DNA of 64,000 bases from Rhodothalassiaceae bacterium (lineage in GTDB: Bacteria; Pseudomonadota; Alphaproteobacteria; Sphingomonadales; Rhodothalassiaceae): assembly GCA_026004935.1 (NCBI GenBank), contig BPKC01000001.1, forward strand, positions 310,001 through 374,000, in the 5' to 3' direction. Under the pieces are notes generated by a model. That model saw nothing but the letters and a program-made list of their open reading frames with translations, was not told where the DNA came from and made no database searches. Positions within the stretch are counted from its first letter, which is position 1; every line of letters begins with the position of its first letter. Made by a program: the position numbers and the translations under genes. Shown piece after piece: positions 37,668 to 46,900 of this stretch.

Positions 37668-38325
37668 TGACCGCGCTGCGCGGGCGCGGGGCCCGGACGA
37701 CCCCGGCCGGCTTGCGGACCGGCTCGGTGTTTCACGTGAAACGGCGGAGCGGCTGATCCGCTACGTGGATCTTCTGCGCGCCTGGAACGCCCGGATCAAT
37801 CTCGTCGCCCCGGCCAGTCTTGCGCATGTGTGGGAGCGCCACGTCCTCGACAGCCTCCAGCTTCGCGATCATCTCGATCCGGCCGCCGTGCCGGCCGGGC
37901 TCGACCTCGGCAGCGGCGCGGGGTTTCCGGGCCTCGTCCTCGCGATCGCGGCCGGAATCCCCATGACCCTGGTCGAGGCCGACCGGCGCAAGGCGGCCTT
38001 CCTTGCGACCGTGATCGCCGAAACGGGTGCCCCCGCGACGGCGATCAACCGGCGGATCGAGGCGCTCGCGCCCGGCGATCTGCCGCGGCCCGCCATCGTC
38101 ACCGCCCGCGCGCTCAAACCCCTGCCGCAGCTTCTGGCGCTCGCGGCCCCGTGGCTGGAGGGCGGCGGCGCGGTGCTGTGGGCCTGGAAGGGCGCGCGCT
38201 GGCGGGAGGAATTGACCGCCGCGCAAAAAGACTGGATATTCGCCTGCGATGCGCTGGCGAGCCGCACGGAGCCGGCGGCGCGGCTGCTGCGGATCTCGGG
38301 TCTGCGCCGGCGCGCGGTGCGCTGA
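37657..38325 (+). CDS. rsmG: 16S rRNA (guanine527-N7)-methyltransferase RsmG (GidB)
   Basis: A 222-residue SAM-dependent methyltransferase that modifies G527 of 16S rRNA. Motif I is [16 protein letters not shown] (about 87-102), preceded by [22 protein letters not shown] and [13 protein letters not shown] are further family blocks. The first 25 residues carry the parS site, read as [10 protein letters not shown]. It starts inside the 3' end of mnmG and is followed by parA after 23 bp. Confidence 0.95.
   Translation: MRPDDRAARARGPDDPGRLADRLGVSRETAERLIRYVDLLRAWNARINLVAPASLAHVWERHVLDSLQLRDHLDPAAVPAGLDLGSGAGFPGLVLAIAAGIPMTLVEADRRKAAFLATVIAETGAPATAINRRIEALAPGDLPRPAIVTARALKPLPQLLALAAPWLEGGGAVLWAWKGARWREELTAAQKDWIFACDALASRTEPAARLLRISGLRRRAVR
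37728..37743. promoter_or_regulatory. parS: parS centromere site inside rsmG
   Basis: TGTTTCACGTGAAACG matches the 16-bp ParB consensus at 15 positions. It is embedded in the rsmG coding sequence where it encodes VSRET, a placement seen in many bacteria. It is 1.5 kb from parB and about 2.1 kb from the other copy. Confidence 0.92.
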
Positions 38326-38348
38326 ACGGGCGAGGGAAGCGGTCGGGG

Positions 38349-39185
38349 ATGGAACGCATGGCGACGGCGCCGAACGGGGATCGTCGAACGACCGGGTCCG
38401 CGGCGCGGGTCCTCGCGGTCGCCAACCAGAAGGGCGGCGTGGGCAAGACGACCACGGCGATCAATCTCGCCACCGCGCTCGCCGCCGTCGGCCGCCGGGT
38501 GCTCGTCATCGATCTCGACCCGCAGGGCAACGCCTCGACCGGCCTCGGCATTCCCATCGCCCGCCGCCACCCGACGAGCTACGAGGTGCTGACGGGGGCC
38601 GTGCCGGTCCACGAGGCGAGCTGCGGCACCGAGGTGCCGGGGCTTATGATCGTGCCGGCCACGGTGGATCTTTCGGGTGCGGAAGCCGAGCTCGTCGGCC
38701 GGCCGCGGCAGAATTTCCGGCTTCACGACGCGCTGGTGGCGGATGAGACGCGCCGGCGCTTCGACGACGTGCTGATCGACTGCCCGCCGTCGCTTTCCAT
38801 CCTCACCATCAACGCGCTGGCCGCCGCCGATTCGGTGCTGGTGCCGCTGCAGTGCGAGTTCTTCGCGCTCGAAGGCCTGTCGCTGCTGCTCAAGACCATC
38901 GAGCGGGTGCGCCGGCAGCTCAACCCGCGGCTCGAGATCGAAGGCATCGTGCTCACCATGTACGACCGCCGCAACCGGCTGTCCGAGCAGGTGGAAGACG
39001 ACGTCCGGGCGGCGCTGGGCCCGCAGGTATGGAAGACGGTGATCCCGCGCAACGTCCGCGTCTCGGAGGCGCCGAGCCACGGCAAGCCGGCGCTGATCTA
39101 CGACCACCGCTGCGCGGGCAGCGCCGCCTATCTTGCTCTCGCCAAAGAGTTTCTTCGCCGCCGCCGCCAGGAGAGGGCTGCGTGA
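38349..39185 (+). CDS. parA: Chromosome partitioning ATPase ParA
   Basis: A 278-residue Soj-type ATPase that drives origin segregation. The deviant Walker A motif is NQKGGVGKTTTAIN (about 26-39); DLDPQGNASTGLGI and the Walker B DDVLIDCPPSLSILT follow. The N-terminus has only a short leader before the ATPase fold, so it is the chromosomal small type. ATG at 38349 is used; 38358 is better spaced from GGGG and would remove three residues. Its TGA overlaps the parB ATG (TGATG). Confidence 0.96.
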   Translation: MERMATAPNGDRRTTGSAARVLAVANQKGGVGKTTTAINLATALAAVGRRVLVIDLDPQGNASTGLGIPIARRHPTSYEVLTGAVPVHEASCGTEVPGLMIVPATVDLSGAEAELVGRPRQNFRLHDALVADETRRRFDDVLIDCPPSLSILTINALAAADSVLVPLQCEFFALEGLSLLLKTIERVRRQLNPRLEIEGIVLTMYDRRNRLSEQVEDDVRAALGPQVWKTVIPRNVRVSEAPSHGKPALIYDHRCAGSAAYLALAKEFLRRRRQERAA

Positions 39186-40135
39186 TGCCGGATCCCGCCG
39201 ACGACAGGAACAGTGAGCCGCGCCGCTCCTCCGGGCGCCGCCGCGGGCTGGGCCGCGGCCTGTCGGCGCTGCTCGGCGAGCTCGAGGCCGAGGCGGCCGC
39301 CGGCGAGGACGCGCCGGGCGGGTCCGGCGTCCGGCGCCTGCCGATCACCCGGCTCAGACCGGGCCGTTTCCAGCCGCGCCGGCATTTCACGGCCGAGGAT
39401 CTCGGCGAGCTTGCGGCGTCCCTGCGCAAGACGGGGATGCTGCAGCCCATTCTCGTGCGCCCGCTGGACGAGGAGGATCCGGAGGGTCCGGTCTACGAGA
39501 TCGTCGCCGGCGAGCGGCGCTGGCGCGCCGCCCAGGCGGCCGGACTGCACGAGGTGCCGGTCATCGAGCGCCGGCTCGAGGATGCCGAGGCGCTGGAGAT
39601 CGCGCTTGTCGAGAATATCCAGCGCCGCGATCTCACCCCCATCGAGGAGGCGCGCGCCTATCGCCGCCTCATCGACGAGTTCGGCTACGGAACCGAGGAG
39701 GTCGGCCGGCTCGTGGGCAAGAGCCGCAGCCATGTCGCCAATCTGCTGCGCCTGCTGCAGCTGCCGCAGGCGGTCCAGGAGATGGTCGAGGAGGGCGCGC
39801 TCGCCATGGGCCATGCGCGCGCCCTTGTCGGCGTGCCGGACGCGGAGTTCCTCGCGCGGCGGATCGCGGCGGAAGGCCTGTCGGTGCGCGCGGTCGAGGA
39901 TCTCGCCGCCGGCGCCAAGGCCGCCGGCGGCGGACGGCGCGGGCGCGCGCGCAGGCGGCGGGTGGTGGATGATCCCGACATCCGCGATCTCGCCGAGACA
40001 TTGGGCCGCCTGCTCGGCACGCGGGTCGACATCCGGCATCGGCCCGACGGCGGCGGCCGCCTGGTCCTCCACTACCGGAACATCGAACAGCTCGACCGGT
40101 TCTGCCGCATGCTGGATCCGGGCAGGGGCTTCTAG
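39185..40135 (+). CDS. parB: Chromosome partitioning protein ParB
   Basis: A 316-residue ParB CTPase/clamp. RRRGLGRGLSALLGE is the N-terminal ParA-interacting tail. The ParB/Sulfiredoxin domain shows PITRLRPGRFQPRRHF, then the CTP-binding motifs IVAGERRWRAAQAAGL and LVENIQRRDLTPIEEA. The helix-turn-helix is EEVGRLVGKSRSHVANLLRL and the C-terminal dimer domain ends RMLDPGRGF. Its parS targets lie upstream in the same cluster. Its stop shares CTAG with the convergent holA stop. Confidence 0.96.
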   Translation: MPDPADDRNSEPRRSSGRRRGLGRGLSALLGELEAEAAAGEDAPGGSGVRRLPITRLRPGRFQPRRHFTAEDLGELAASLRKTGMLQPILVRPLDEEDPEGPVYEIVAGERRWRAAQAAGLHEVPVIERRLEDAEALEIALVENIQRRDLTPIEEARAYRRLIDEFGYGTEEVGRLVGKSRSHVANLLRLLQLPQAVQEMVEEGALAMGHARALVGVPDAEFLARRIAAEGLSVRAVEDLAAGAKAAGGGRRGRARRRRVVDDPDIRDLAETLGRLLGTRVDIRHRPDGGGRLVLHYRNIEQLDRFCRMLDPGRGF

Positions 40136-41187
40136 CACGCGCGGTGCTCCGCCGCGGCGGCCCCGCCGATGCGCCCGCAGGCGAGATCGAGGAGCAGCTT
40201 GCGCAGCAGCGGCTCGGCCGGGCGGCCGGACTTGACGGCCGCCTCCGCCGCCACCACGGCATCGAGCAGCGCACCCCAGGCGGGGGCCCGCAACCGGGCG
40301 AGCGCCGCCTCCACCGCCGGCCGGTCGCGGAAGAAGACGGGCGGCCGCGCGCCGGCGACGACGGCGGCCGGTGCCGCGCCCCGCGCGCAGGCCAGCGCAA
40401 GCGGCCACAGCTGCAGCAGCTGCTGGGCGAGGATGCGCAGCAGCGCGATCGGCTGGACGCCCGCGGCCAGCGCCGAGGCGAGCGCGGTCTCCAGGCCCGC
40501 GGCATCTCCCGCGAGCGCCGCGCGCACCACCTCCTGGGCGCCGGCGGCGCCGCTGTCGCCGACGAGGGCCTCGGCGGTGGCCAGATCGAGGCGGCGGTCG
40601 GTGGCGTCGAGGAAATAGAGCGCGATCTTGTCCAGCTCGTGGCGGGTGACCGCGCGGTCCGCGCCGAGGGATGCCAGCAGATGCGCCCGCGCGTCCGGGT
40701 CGGCCGTGATCTTCCGATCTTTGAGCCAGCCGTCGACAAGCGCGGCAAGATCCCGCTCGCCGTCGGCATAGCAGGCGATCGCGGCGAGATCCGCCGCGTC
40801 CTCGAACAGCCGCCGCAGCCGCGCCCGCGGCGCCAGATTGCCCGCCTCGACGAGCAGGAAACCGTCGGAGGCCGCGCCCGCCAGGGCGTCCGCGACGGGC
40901 CCGGCATGCGCATCGCCCGACGTCCGCAGCCAGACGAGGCGCCGGCCGCCGAACATGGAGATGGCGTTGAGCTCGTCGACGAGTGCCGCCGGATCGGCCT
41001 TCAGCCGCTCGTCATCGAGGCGCGCGATCCGGAAGCCGTCCTTGAGGTCGGGCACGATCTGGCGGGCGATGCGTTCCGCGCGCTCGCGCACCAGCCCCTC
41101 GTCCGGGCCGAAGACGAGCGCCGCCCGCAGCCGCGCCGGCCAGGATTCCAGCGCCCGCGCAAGAGCCGATCCGGTCAATTTCGCCAT
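40132..41187 (-). CDS. holA: DNA polymerase III delta subunit
   Basis: A 351-residue clamp-loader subunit. N-terminal region ALVFGPDEGLVRERAERIARQIV is the degenerate P-loop-like segment of HolA. FGGRRLVWLRTSG and FLLVEAGNLAPRARLRRLFEDA follow in the family order, and the C-terminal collar domain ends around LLDLACGRIGG. It starts 6 bp after the lptE stop, in the leuS-lptE-holA order common in alphaproteobacteria. Confidence 0.92.
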   Translation of the reverse strand: MAKLTGSALARALESWPARLRAALVFGPDEGLVRERAERIARQIVPDLKDGFRIARLDDERLKADPAALVDELNAISMFGGRRLVWLRTSGDAHAGPVADALAGAASDGFLLVEAGNLAPRARLRRLFEDAADLAAIACYADGERDLAALVDGWLKDRKITADPDARAHLLASLGADRAVTRHELDKIALYFLDATDRRLDLATAEALVGDSGAAGAQEVVRAALAGDAAGLETALASALAAGVQPIALLRILAQQLLQLWPLALACARGAAPAAVVAGARPPVFFRDRPAVEAALARLRAPAWGALLDAVVAAEAAVKSGRPAEPLLRKLLLDLACGRIGGAAAAEHRAC

Positions 41188-41193
41188 GCCCGT

Positions 41194-41719
41194 TTACCTG
41201 TCAGGCGAACTTTCGGCCCGCCAGCGCGCGAGCAGCGCGCGCACCCTTTGCGCCAGCTCCTGCAGCGCGCGGCGCTCGGCGTCGCGCCGGGCCATCTCGG
41301 CGGCGAAGTCGGAACGGACGATGTCGTAGGGCACGACGGCGAGAAGCTCCTCCGAGAACGCCCGGCCGTCCGGCGCCGTCCAGGACAGCGCGCCGGCGAT
41401 CTTCACGGCCGCCCGCGTCGCCGCCCGGTCGCCGCGCAGGCCGTAGCGCTCCTCGCGGGCCGCGAGCTCGAGCCGCGCCGCGCCGTCCGCTGCCGGCTTC
41501 CACGGCATCCAGTCCGACCCCGGCGAGCGCACCGGCCGCGGCATCGGCCAGTGCCGGCTCGGCCGCAAGGACGACGGGCAGCGCTTCGGCGCCGGCGACC
41601 GGCACCGCCGCCGGCTCGCGCCAGGCCGGGGCGAAGCCGCAGGCCGAAAGCGCCGCCGCGACGAGCAGCCCGGCCGCCATGCGCGCCGCCGCGCGCCATC
41701 TCGCACCCCGCTGCGACAC
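41194..41719 (-). pseudogene. lptE: LPS-assembly lipoprotein LptE, interrupted by a frameshift (probable sequence error)
   Basis: LptE plugs LptD, the outer-membrane LPS translocon. The N-terminal frame (GTG 41719; ATG 41680 also possible) has a lipoprotein signal MAAGLLVAAALSACGFAPAW and continues to about GVGLDAVEAGS. The C-terminal half is one base over: AADGAARLELAAREERYGL, KIAGALSWTAPDGRAFSEEL, VPYDIVRSDFAAEMA and AQRVRALLARW. The switch falls near 41490-41505. Both halves together make about 173 residues, the right length. LptE is essential in most LPS-bearing bacteria, so a sequence error is the simplest reading. The assignment rests on the signal, length and position between leuS and holA. 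Confidence 0.75.
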
Positions 41720-41753
41720 CTTGCGTGTTCCGCCTCTCCTCAGCCCGGCACGA

Positions 41754-41785
41754 TGTCAGCCCAGGACGTTGTCAGCCCAGGACGA
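41754..41785. repeat. Tandem 16-bp duplication at the leuS stop codon
   Basis: Two adjacent 16-bp units, TGTCAGCCCAGGACGT and TGTCAGCCCAGGACGA, differ only in the last base. Each contains the reverse-strand leuS end (LG, then TGA). The inner copy supplies the real stop at 41772-41774; the outer copy is non-coding and adds a second stop. Confidence 0.85.
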
Positions 41786-44339
41786 TGTTGACGATCCGCT
41801 TCGGCACGACGATGACGCGCCTGACCGGGCGATCGCCGATGGCGCGTCGCACCTTCTCGCTGGCGAGCGCCTGCTCGCGCACCGCCTCCTCGGAGGCATC
41901 GGGCGCGACCATGATGCGGTCGCGCAGCCTGCCCTGGACCTGGACCGGCAGCTCGATCACCTCCTCGCGCATCAGCGCCTCATCGGCCTCCGGCCAGCGG
42001 CTGGTCGCAAGCAGGCTGTCGTGGCCGAGCCGCGTCCAGAGCTCCTCGGCCAGATGCGGCATCATCGGCGCGATGACCTGGACGAGGATTTCCAGCACCT
42101 CGCGCAGCACCGGCGGCCGGATCGCATCGCTCTCGCTCGCCGATATCGCGTTCGCGAGCTCGTGGATCCGGGCCACCGCGCGGTTGAGGCGCATGTTCTC
42201 GATGTCGTCGGCGACATCGCGGATGGTGCGGTGGGCGATGCGCAGCAGGTCGCGCTCGGGCCGCGCGAGATCCGCAGGCCGCGGGGTGCCGGGCGCGGGC
42301 AGCAGGTCGGCTGCGCCGTCCACCAGCCGGTAGAGCCGCTGGGTGAAGCGCCAGGCGCCCTCGATGCCCTCTTCCGTCCAGATGAGATCGCGCTCGGGCG
42401 GGCTGTCGGAGAGCATGAACCAGCGCGCGGTGTCGGCGCCGTAGCGGTCGATGATGTCGTCGGGATCGACGACATTCTTCTTCGACTTGCTCATCTTCTC
42501 GATGCGGCCCGCGGTGACCCGCTTGCCGGTGTCCTTGCGGATCAGGCTGCCGTCCGGACGGCGCACCACGAGCTCGGGCAGCACCCACTGGCCGTCCTCG
42601 TCGCGGTAGGTCTCGTGCAGCACCATGCCCTGGGTGAACAGCCCCCTGAAGGGCTCGGCGATGTCGAGGTGGCCGCAGCGCTTCAACGCCCGGGTGAAGA
42701 AGCGCGCATAGAGCAGATGCAGGATCGCGTGCTCGATGCCGCCGATGTAGCGGTCGACGGGCAGCCAGTATTCCGCCTTCTCCCTGACGATCGGCCGGTC
42801 CGCATGCGGGGCCGTGAAGCGGATGAAATACCAGGCCGAATCGACGAAGGTGTCCAGCGTGTCGGTTTCGCGCTCGGCCGCGCCGCCGCAGCGCGGGCAG
42901 GTGGTCTTCTTCCAGGTCGGGTGGTTGGCGAGCGGGTTGCCCGGCTGGTCGAAGCGGATGTCGAGCGGCAGGGTCACCGGCAGCTCGTCGCGCGGGACCG
43001 GCACGGGCCCGCAGGCCGGGCAGTGGATGATGGGGATCGGCGTGCCCCAGTAACGCTGGCGCGACACGCCCCAGTCGCGCAGGCGATACTGCACCTGACG
43101 CCGCCCCCAGCCCTCTTCTTCCGCGCGGCGGATGACGGCCCGCTTTGCCTCCTCGCTGGTCAGCCCGTCCAGGAATCCCGAATGCGCAAGCAGGCCCGGC
43201 CCGGTCCAGGCCTCCTCCCCGATCGCGAAGGTTTCGGGATCCTCGCCTTCGGGGATCACCACCGGTATCACCGGCAGGTCGTAGCGGCGGGCGAATTCGA
43301 GGTCGCGCTGGTCATGGGCCGGGCAGCCGAAGATCGCACCCGTGCCGTATTCCATCAGCACGAAATTGGCGACGAAGACGGGCAGCCGGCGCTCCGGATC
43401 GAAGGGATGCCGCACCTCGATCGGGGTGCGCCAGCCCTTCTTTTCGGCCGTCTCCAGGGCCACCACCGAGGTGCCCATGCGGTTGCACTCGGCGATGAAG
43501 GCGGCAAGCCCGGGATCGGTTTTCGCCAGCTCCTCGGCCAGCGGGTGATCGGGGGCGATCGCGACGAAGCTCGCCCCGAAGATGGTGTCCGGCCGGGTGG
43601 TGAACACCTCGATCTCGCGCGGCGGCTCCTCGGTGGTGCGGAAGCGGAAGGCCAGACCTTCCGAGCGCCCGATCCAGTTCTCCTGCATGCGCCGGACCTT
43701 CTCGGGCCAGCCGTCCAGCGTCTTCAGCCCATCGAGCAGCTCGTCCGCGAAATCCGTGATCTTCAGGAACCACTGCTTCAGCTTGCGGCGCTCGACCGGC
43801 GCGCCGGAGCGCCAGCCGCGCCCGTCGATCACCTGCTCGTTGGCGAGCACCGTCCGGTCCACGGGATCCCAGTTGACCCAGGATTCCTTCTGGTAGACGA
43901 GGCCCGCCTCGAAGAGATCCAGAAACAGCGCCTGCTCCTTGCCGTAGTATTCCGGATCGCAGGTGGCGAATTCCCGCGACCAGTCGATCGCGAGACCCAT
44001 GGACTGGAGCTGCCCGCGCATGGTGGCGATGTTGTCGTAGGTCCAGTCCGCCGGGTGCACGCCCTTTTCCATCGCCGCGTTCTCCGCCGGCATGCCGAAG
44101 GCGTCCCAGCCCATGGGATGCAGCACGTTGTGGCCGCGGGCGCGGTAGTAGCGGCAGAGGACGTCACCGATGGTGTAGTTGCGCACATGGCCCATGTGGA
44201 TGCGGCCGGAAGGATAGGGGAACATCTCGAGGATGTAGACGGGCTCGCCCGGATGGTCCTCGCGCGTGCGGAAGGCCTCGACCTCCTCCCAGCGCCGCTG
44301 CCACTTCCTCTCGATGACCTTCGCGTTGTAGCGCGACAT
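41772..44339 (-). CDS. leuS: Leucyl-tRNA synthetase
   Basis: An 855-residue class I synthetase. The HIGH motif is HMGH (48-51) in [20 protein letters not shown]; the editing domain has the threonine-rich [20 protein letters not shown]; zinc-type cysteines are in CPACG and CPRCGG; KMSKS appears in [19 protein letters not shown]. The end is [15 protein letters not shown] at 44339 begins MSRYNAK, matching the family; a GTG four codons upstream is possible. A 16-bp tandem repeat sits at its stop. Confidence 0.97.
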   Translation of the reverse strand: MSRYNAKVIERKWQRRWEEVEAFRTREDHPGEPVYILEMFPYPSGRIHMGHVRNYTIGDVLCRYYRARGHNVLHPMGWDAFGMPAENAAMEKGVHPADWTYDNIATMRGQLQSMGLAIDWSREFATCDPEYYGKEQALFLDLFEAGLVYQKESWVNWDPVDRTVLANEQVIDGRGWRSGAPVERRKLKQWFLKITDFADELLDGLKTLDGWPEKVRRMQENWIGRSEGLAFRFRTTEEPPREIEVFTTRPDTIFGASFVAIAPDHPLAEELAKTDPGLAAFIAECNRMGTSVVALETAEKKGWRTPIEVRHPFDPERRLPVFVANFVLMEYGTGAIFGCPAHDQRDLEFARRYDLPVIPVVIPEGEDPETFAIGEEAWTGPGLLAHSGFLDGLTSEEAKRAVIRRAEEEGWGRRQVQYRLRDWGVSRQRYWGTPIPIIHCPACGPVPVPRDELPVTLPLDIRFDQPGNPLANHPTWKKTTCPRCGGAAERETDTLDTFVDSAWYFIRFTAPHADRPIVREKAEYWLPVDRYIGGIEHAILHLLYARFFTRALKRCGHLDIAEPFRGLFTQGMVLHETYRDEDGQWVLPELVVRRPDGSLIRKDTGKRVTAGRIEKMSKSKKNVVDPDDIIDRYGADTARWFMLSDSPPERDLIWTEEGIEGAWRFTQRLYRLVDGAADLLPAPGTPRPADLARPERDLLRIAHRTIRDVADDIENMRLNRAVARIHELANAISASESDAIRPPVLREVLEILVQVIAPMMPHLAEELWTRLGHDSLLATSRWPEADEALMREEVIELPVQVQGRLRDRIMVAPDASEEAVREQALASEKVRRAIGDRPVRRVIVVPKRIVNIVLG

Positions 44340-44447
44340 GCTGAGCGTCACTCCCTCATCCGTGCCATGGTCGATGCGTCCCCGCGGCGGGCCGCCCGGC
44401 GGGATCGGCGGCGTCGCGCCCGGCGGATCACCGGCCGGCTGCGGCCC

Positions 44448-44915
44448 TCAGCCCTTCGGGCGCTCCATCCGGAGCTGGCGCGCGCGCGCCAGGATGGCTT
44501 CCGCGATCTTGAGCTCGGTGGCGGCCTGGACGGGCTGGTTGACCCAGATCCCGGCCTCGTTGCGGGTCTGGCGCACGACGTGAACCTCGACGGCATCGCC
44601 CCTGAGCTCGCGCGAGAGGATGAAGACGGACACCTTGAGCCGCTCGTCGGGCGCCGCCGGATCGCTGTACCAGTCGGTCACGATCACGCCGGCCCGGCCG
44701 TCGGCCTCGATGAGCGGCATGAAGGCCAGCGTGTCGAGGCTCGCGCGCCAGAGATAGGCGTTGACCCCCAGATGCGCCGCCGAGATCTTCGGCTCGCCCG
44801 GCCCGCGCTTTCCGCCGCATGCCGCCGGCAGCAGGACGAGCGGCAGGACCGCCGCCAGCAACGTCAGCCGCGGCACGCCCCGCTTCCGGAATTCCGGCCC
44901 GCGCCCTCGTGTCAT
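44448..44915 (-). CDS. DUF3576 lipoprotein
   Basis: A 155-residue lipoprotein. The signal runs to PLVLLPAACGG, giving a lipidated Cys near residue 34. The mature part reads AAHLGVNAYLWRASLDTLAF, VIVTDWYSD and KVSVFILSRELRGDAVEVHV, features of DUF3576, a family found next to leuS and lptE in alphaproteobacteria. Function unknown; the company of lptE suggests an outer-membrane task. The 299 bp to the divergent gene at 45215 shows no strong promoter hexamers apart from TATAAG on the minus strand near 44970. Confidence 0.85.
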   Translation of the reverse strand: MTRGRGPEFRKRGVPRLTLLAAVLPLVLLPAACGGKRGPGEPKISAAHLGVNAYLWRASLDTLAFMPLIEADGRAGVIVTDWYSDPAAPDERLKVSVFILSRELRGDAVEVHVVRQTRNEAGIWVNQPVQAATELKIAEAILARARQLRMERPKG

Positions 44916-45214
44916 CCATCCTGCCCTTTCGTTCCGCTGCGCGCCGCCGATGCCGGCCGCGCCCCGCTTATAGTCGCCCCGTCCGGGCTTGACCAGAGGC
45001 TCCAAAACGCGGCCCATGATGCGGATTTCCGGCGAGTGTTGCCGAAATGTCACTGGTCTTTCCGGCCGATTTGTGGCACAATTTCCGAGAGCGTCCGGCA
45101 TGTGACGCGCCGGCGCCCGAAAGGGCCGCCCGGAAAGCGCGGCCGGACGATGGGGTGCATCTTGTCTTCCCGCCTGCCGGATGCCATCTGGCGGCGAGGA
45201 CGGGAGCGACGGCA

Positions 45215-46036
45215 GTGAGGAAGCGCACATCAGGCATCGTCGTCCTTCTCGCGCTGATCGGCGCGGCGGGCGCGGCGCGTGCGGCGCAGCAGCAGGCGCC
45301 CGCCACGGATGCGCGCGCGGCGGACGCGCAGGAGTACCTCTATCTGCGCGAGGCGCCGATCGCCTCCCTTCCTCTGAAGGCGAAGCCGCGCGCCGATTCG
45401 CCCTCCGCGGGCGGAGAGGAGCGGGCGCCGCGCTTCACCTTCACGCCGCGGGTGGGCGTCGCCGATCCGCTGGGGCGCTCGCTCACGCTCTCAGGCCGGC
45501 TCGCACCGCTGTCGAGCTTCACGCCGCGCTACCGCGAAAGCGAGATCACCATCAGCATCCTGCCGCCGGAGGGCCGGCCGGACAAGGCCGTCGGGATCGC
45601 GCTGTCCTCCGAATACCTCATCCAGGACGGCAGCGTCTTCGGCTTCACCGGTGCCGGCTCGCCGCTCGACAGCCGGGCCTATCAGCTCGGCATCGCCTTC
45701 CGGATGAGCGGATTCTCGCTGGGTGCGACGGTTCAGCGCCAGGAGGGCGGGCTGCTCGGCGAGCGCGCCCAGGGCGTCGATCTCGGCCTCGGCTACCGCA
45801 TCGGCGCCTTCGAGACGCAGCTTGCGATCGGCGAGTTCTCGAGCTCGAGCCGCGGGCTTGACGCGCTTGTCGACCGCAGCTTCTACCGGCTCGATCTCGG
45901 CGCCGCCTACCGGATCTCGGAGCGGGTGCGGCTGTCGGGCGGCATCCGCCTGTTCGACTATGTGAACGCCGGCGCCGCCCCCGAGCTCGCGAACCGCGCC
46001 GGCATGCTCTATCTCGGCACGAGCCTGAGCTTCTAG
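45215..46036 (+). CDS. Outer-membrane beta-barrel protein, porin-like
   Basis: A 273-residue exported protein. GTG at 45215 has GGGAG 8 bases upstream and starts a clear signal peptide (RKRTSGIVVLLALIGAAGAARA). The mature chain alternates polar and hydrophobic residues in strand-like stretches, for example AYQLGIAFRMSGFSLGATVQ and FYRLDLGAAYRISERVRLSGG. It ends in TSLSF, where the terminal Phe is the outer-membrane insertion signal. It resembles general porin-type barrels, but I cannot name a specific family. Its stop shares CTAG with the convergent thiE-like gene. Confidence 0.7.
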   Translation: MRKRTSGIVVLLALIGAAGAARAAQQQAPATDARAADAQEYLYLREAPIASLPLKAKPRADSPSAGGEERAPRFTFTPRVGVADPLGRSLTLSGRLAPLSSFTPRYRESEITISILPPEGRPDKAVGIALSSEYLIQDGSVFGFTGAGSPLDSRAYQLGIAFRMSGFSLGATVQRQEGGLLGERAQGVDLGLGYRIGAFETQLAIGEFSSSSRGLDALVDRSFYRLDLGAAYRISERVRLSGGIRLFDYVNAGAAPELANRAGMLYLGTSLSF

Positions 46037-46800
46037 CGGCCCCGATCGTGCGTGCGCCGCGCATCATCCCGGGCCGCCGCGGCCGTTCCCCGTCCACCCG
46101 GCGCATCCCGGTCACTTAGGCGGCCTTGCGGCGATCCCGCGAGATGCTCCCAGAAACCGATCGCGGCGAAACCGTCGGCCGCGCCCGCCAGCCGGCGCAG
46201 CCTTCTTGCGGTCATGCCGCCGAGCGCGAGGATGTGACGGGGACCGCCGGCCCCGCGCAGCCGCCGGCAAAACCGCGCGAAGACATGCGGTCCCATCGCC
46301 CGCGCGCCGGGGTGGCTTGCGGTCGCGAACACCGGCGAGACCAGGGCCCAGGGCAGGACGAGGCGCCGGACCAGCCGCCCCTCGCGCCCGTCATGGACGG
46401 CCCCGCTCAGCAGCCGCGGGCGGGCGCCGGGGCGCGCCGCGACGGCGGGCCGGCGCATCTGCCAGGCGGCGAGATGCCGGCCCGCGACGCCGGGCGGCAG
46501 CCGGCGCGGCCTGATGCCCTCGCCGGCGACCCAGAGCAGCCGGCGCTGGCGGCGGCAGGCGTGCGCGAGATCGTCCAGCAGCGGGTCGGGCTGCGGACGC
46601 CCGTAGCCGCGGTAGAGCACCGCCACCTCCCGCGGCAGACGGGCGAGCATGGCCAGCCCCTCCCGCCCGAGCCGGTCGGGCTGATAGATCAGCACGGCCC
46701 GCGGCGGCCACGGCCGCCCGCGCGGCGCCCGGCGGGCGAGAAGCGCTCTGAGGGCAAACCATTCCACCGGCCTTCGCTCGCACATCTCCATCGTCCCCAT
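46033..46800 (-). CDS. Thiamine-phosphate synthase-like protein (ThiE/TenI fold)
   Basis: A 255-residue protein whose C-terminal half follows the ThiE/TenI barrel: LVLPWALVSPVFATASHPGA, then GGPRHILALGGMTARRLRRL and GAADGFAAIGFWEHL, corresponding to the phosphate-binding end of the fold. The N-terminal half is Arg-rich and divergent, and the usual DRxxxA(A)xGxHxGQ pyrophosphate site is not obvious. It may therefore be a TenI-like relative rather than an active ThiE. The start at 46800 (MGTMEM) is one of three clustered ATGs. It is divergent from yggS by 100 bp. Confidence 0.6.
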   Translation of the reverse strand: MGTMEMCERRPVEWFALRALLARRAPRGRPWPPRAVLIYQPDRLGREGLAMLARLPREVAVLYRGYGRPQPDPLLDDLAHACRRQRRLLWVAGEGIRPRRLPPGVAGRHLAAWQMRRPAVAARPGARPRLLSGAVHDGREGRLVRRLVLPWALVSPVFATASHPGARAMGPHVFARFCRRLRGAGGPRHILALGGMTARRLRRLAGAADGFAAIGFWEHLAGSPQGRLSDRDAPGGRGTAAAARDDARRTHDRGR

Positions 46801-46900
46801 CGACGCCCGGTGCAGGCTAGCGCTTGCGCCCTTGCGGGAACAGGGCTTTGCCGGTAGGCCTGTCGCGCCCTCCACTAGGAATGGATCACGCGAGCCGCCG

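Noticed and set aside
41679-45218. Open frame of 1,179 codons on the plus strand
   Set aside because: Antisense to leuS and the DUF3576 gene, with low-complexity Arg/Gly/Ala composition and no domain.
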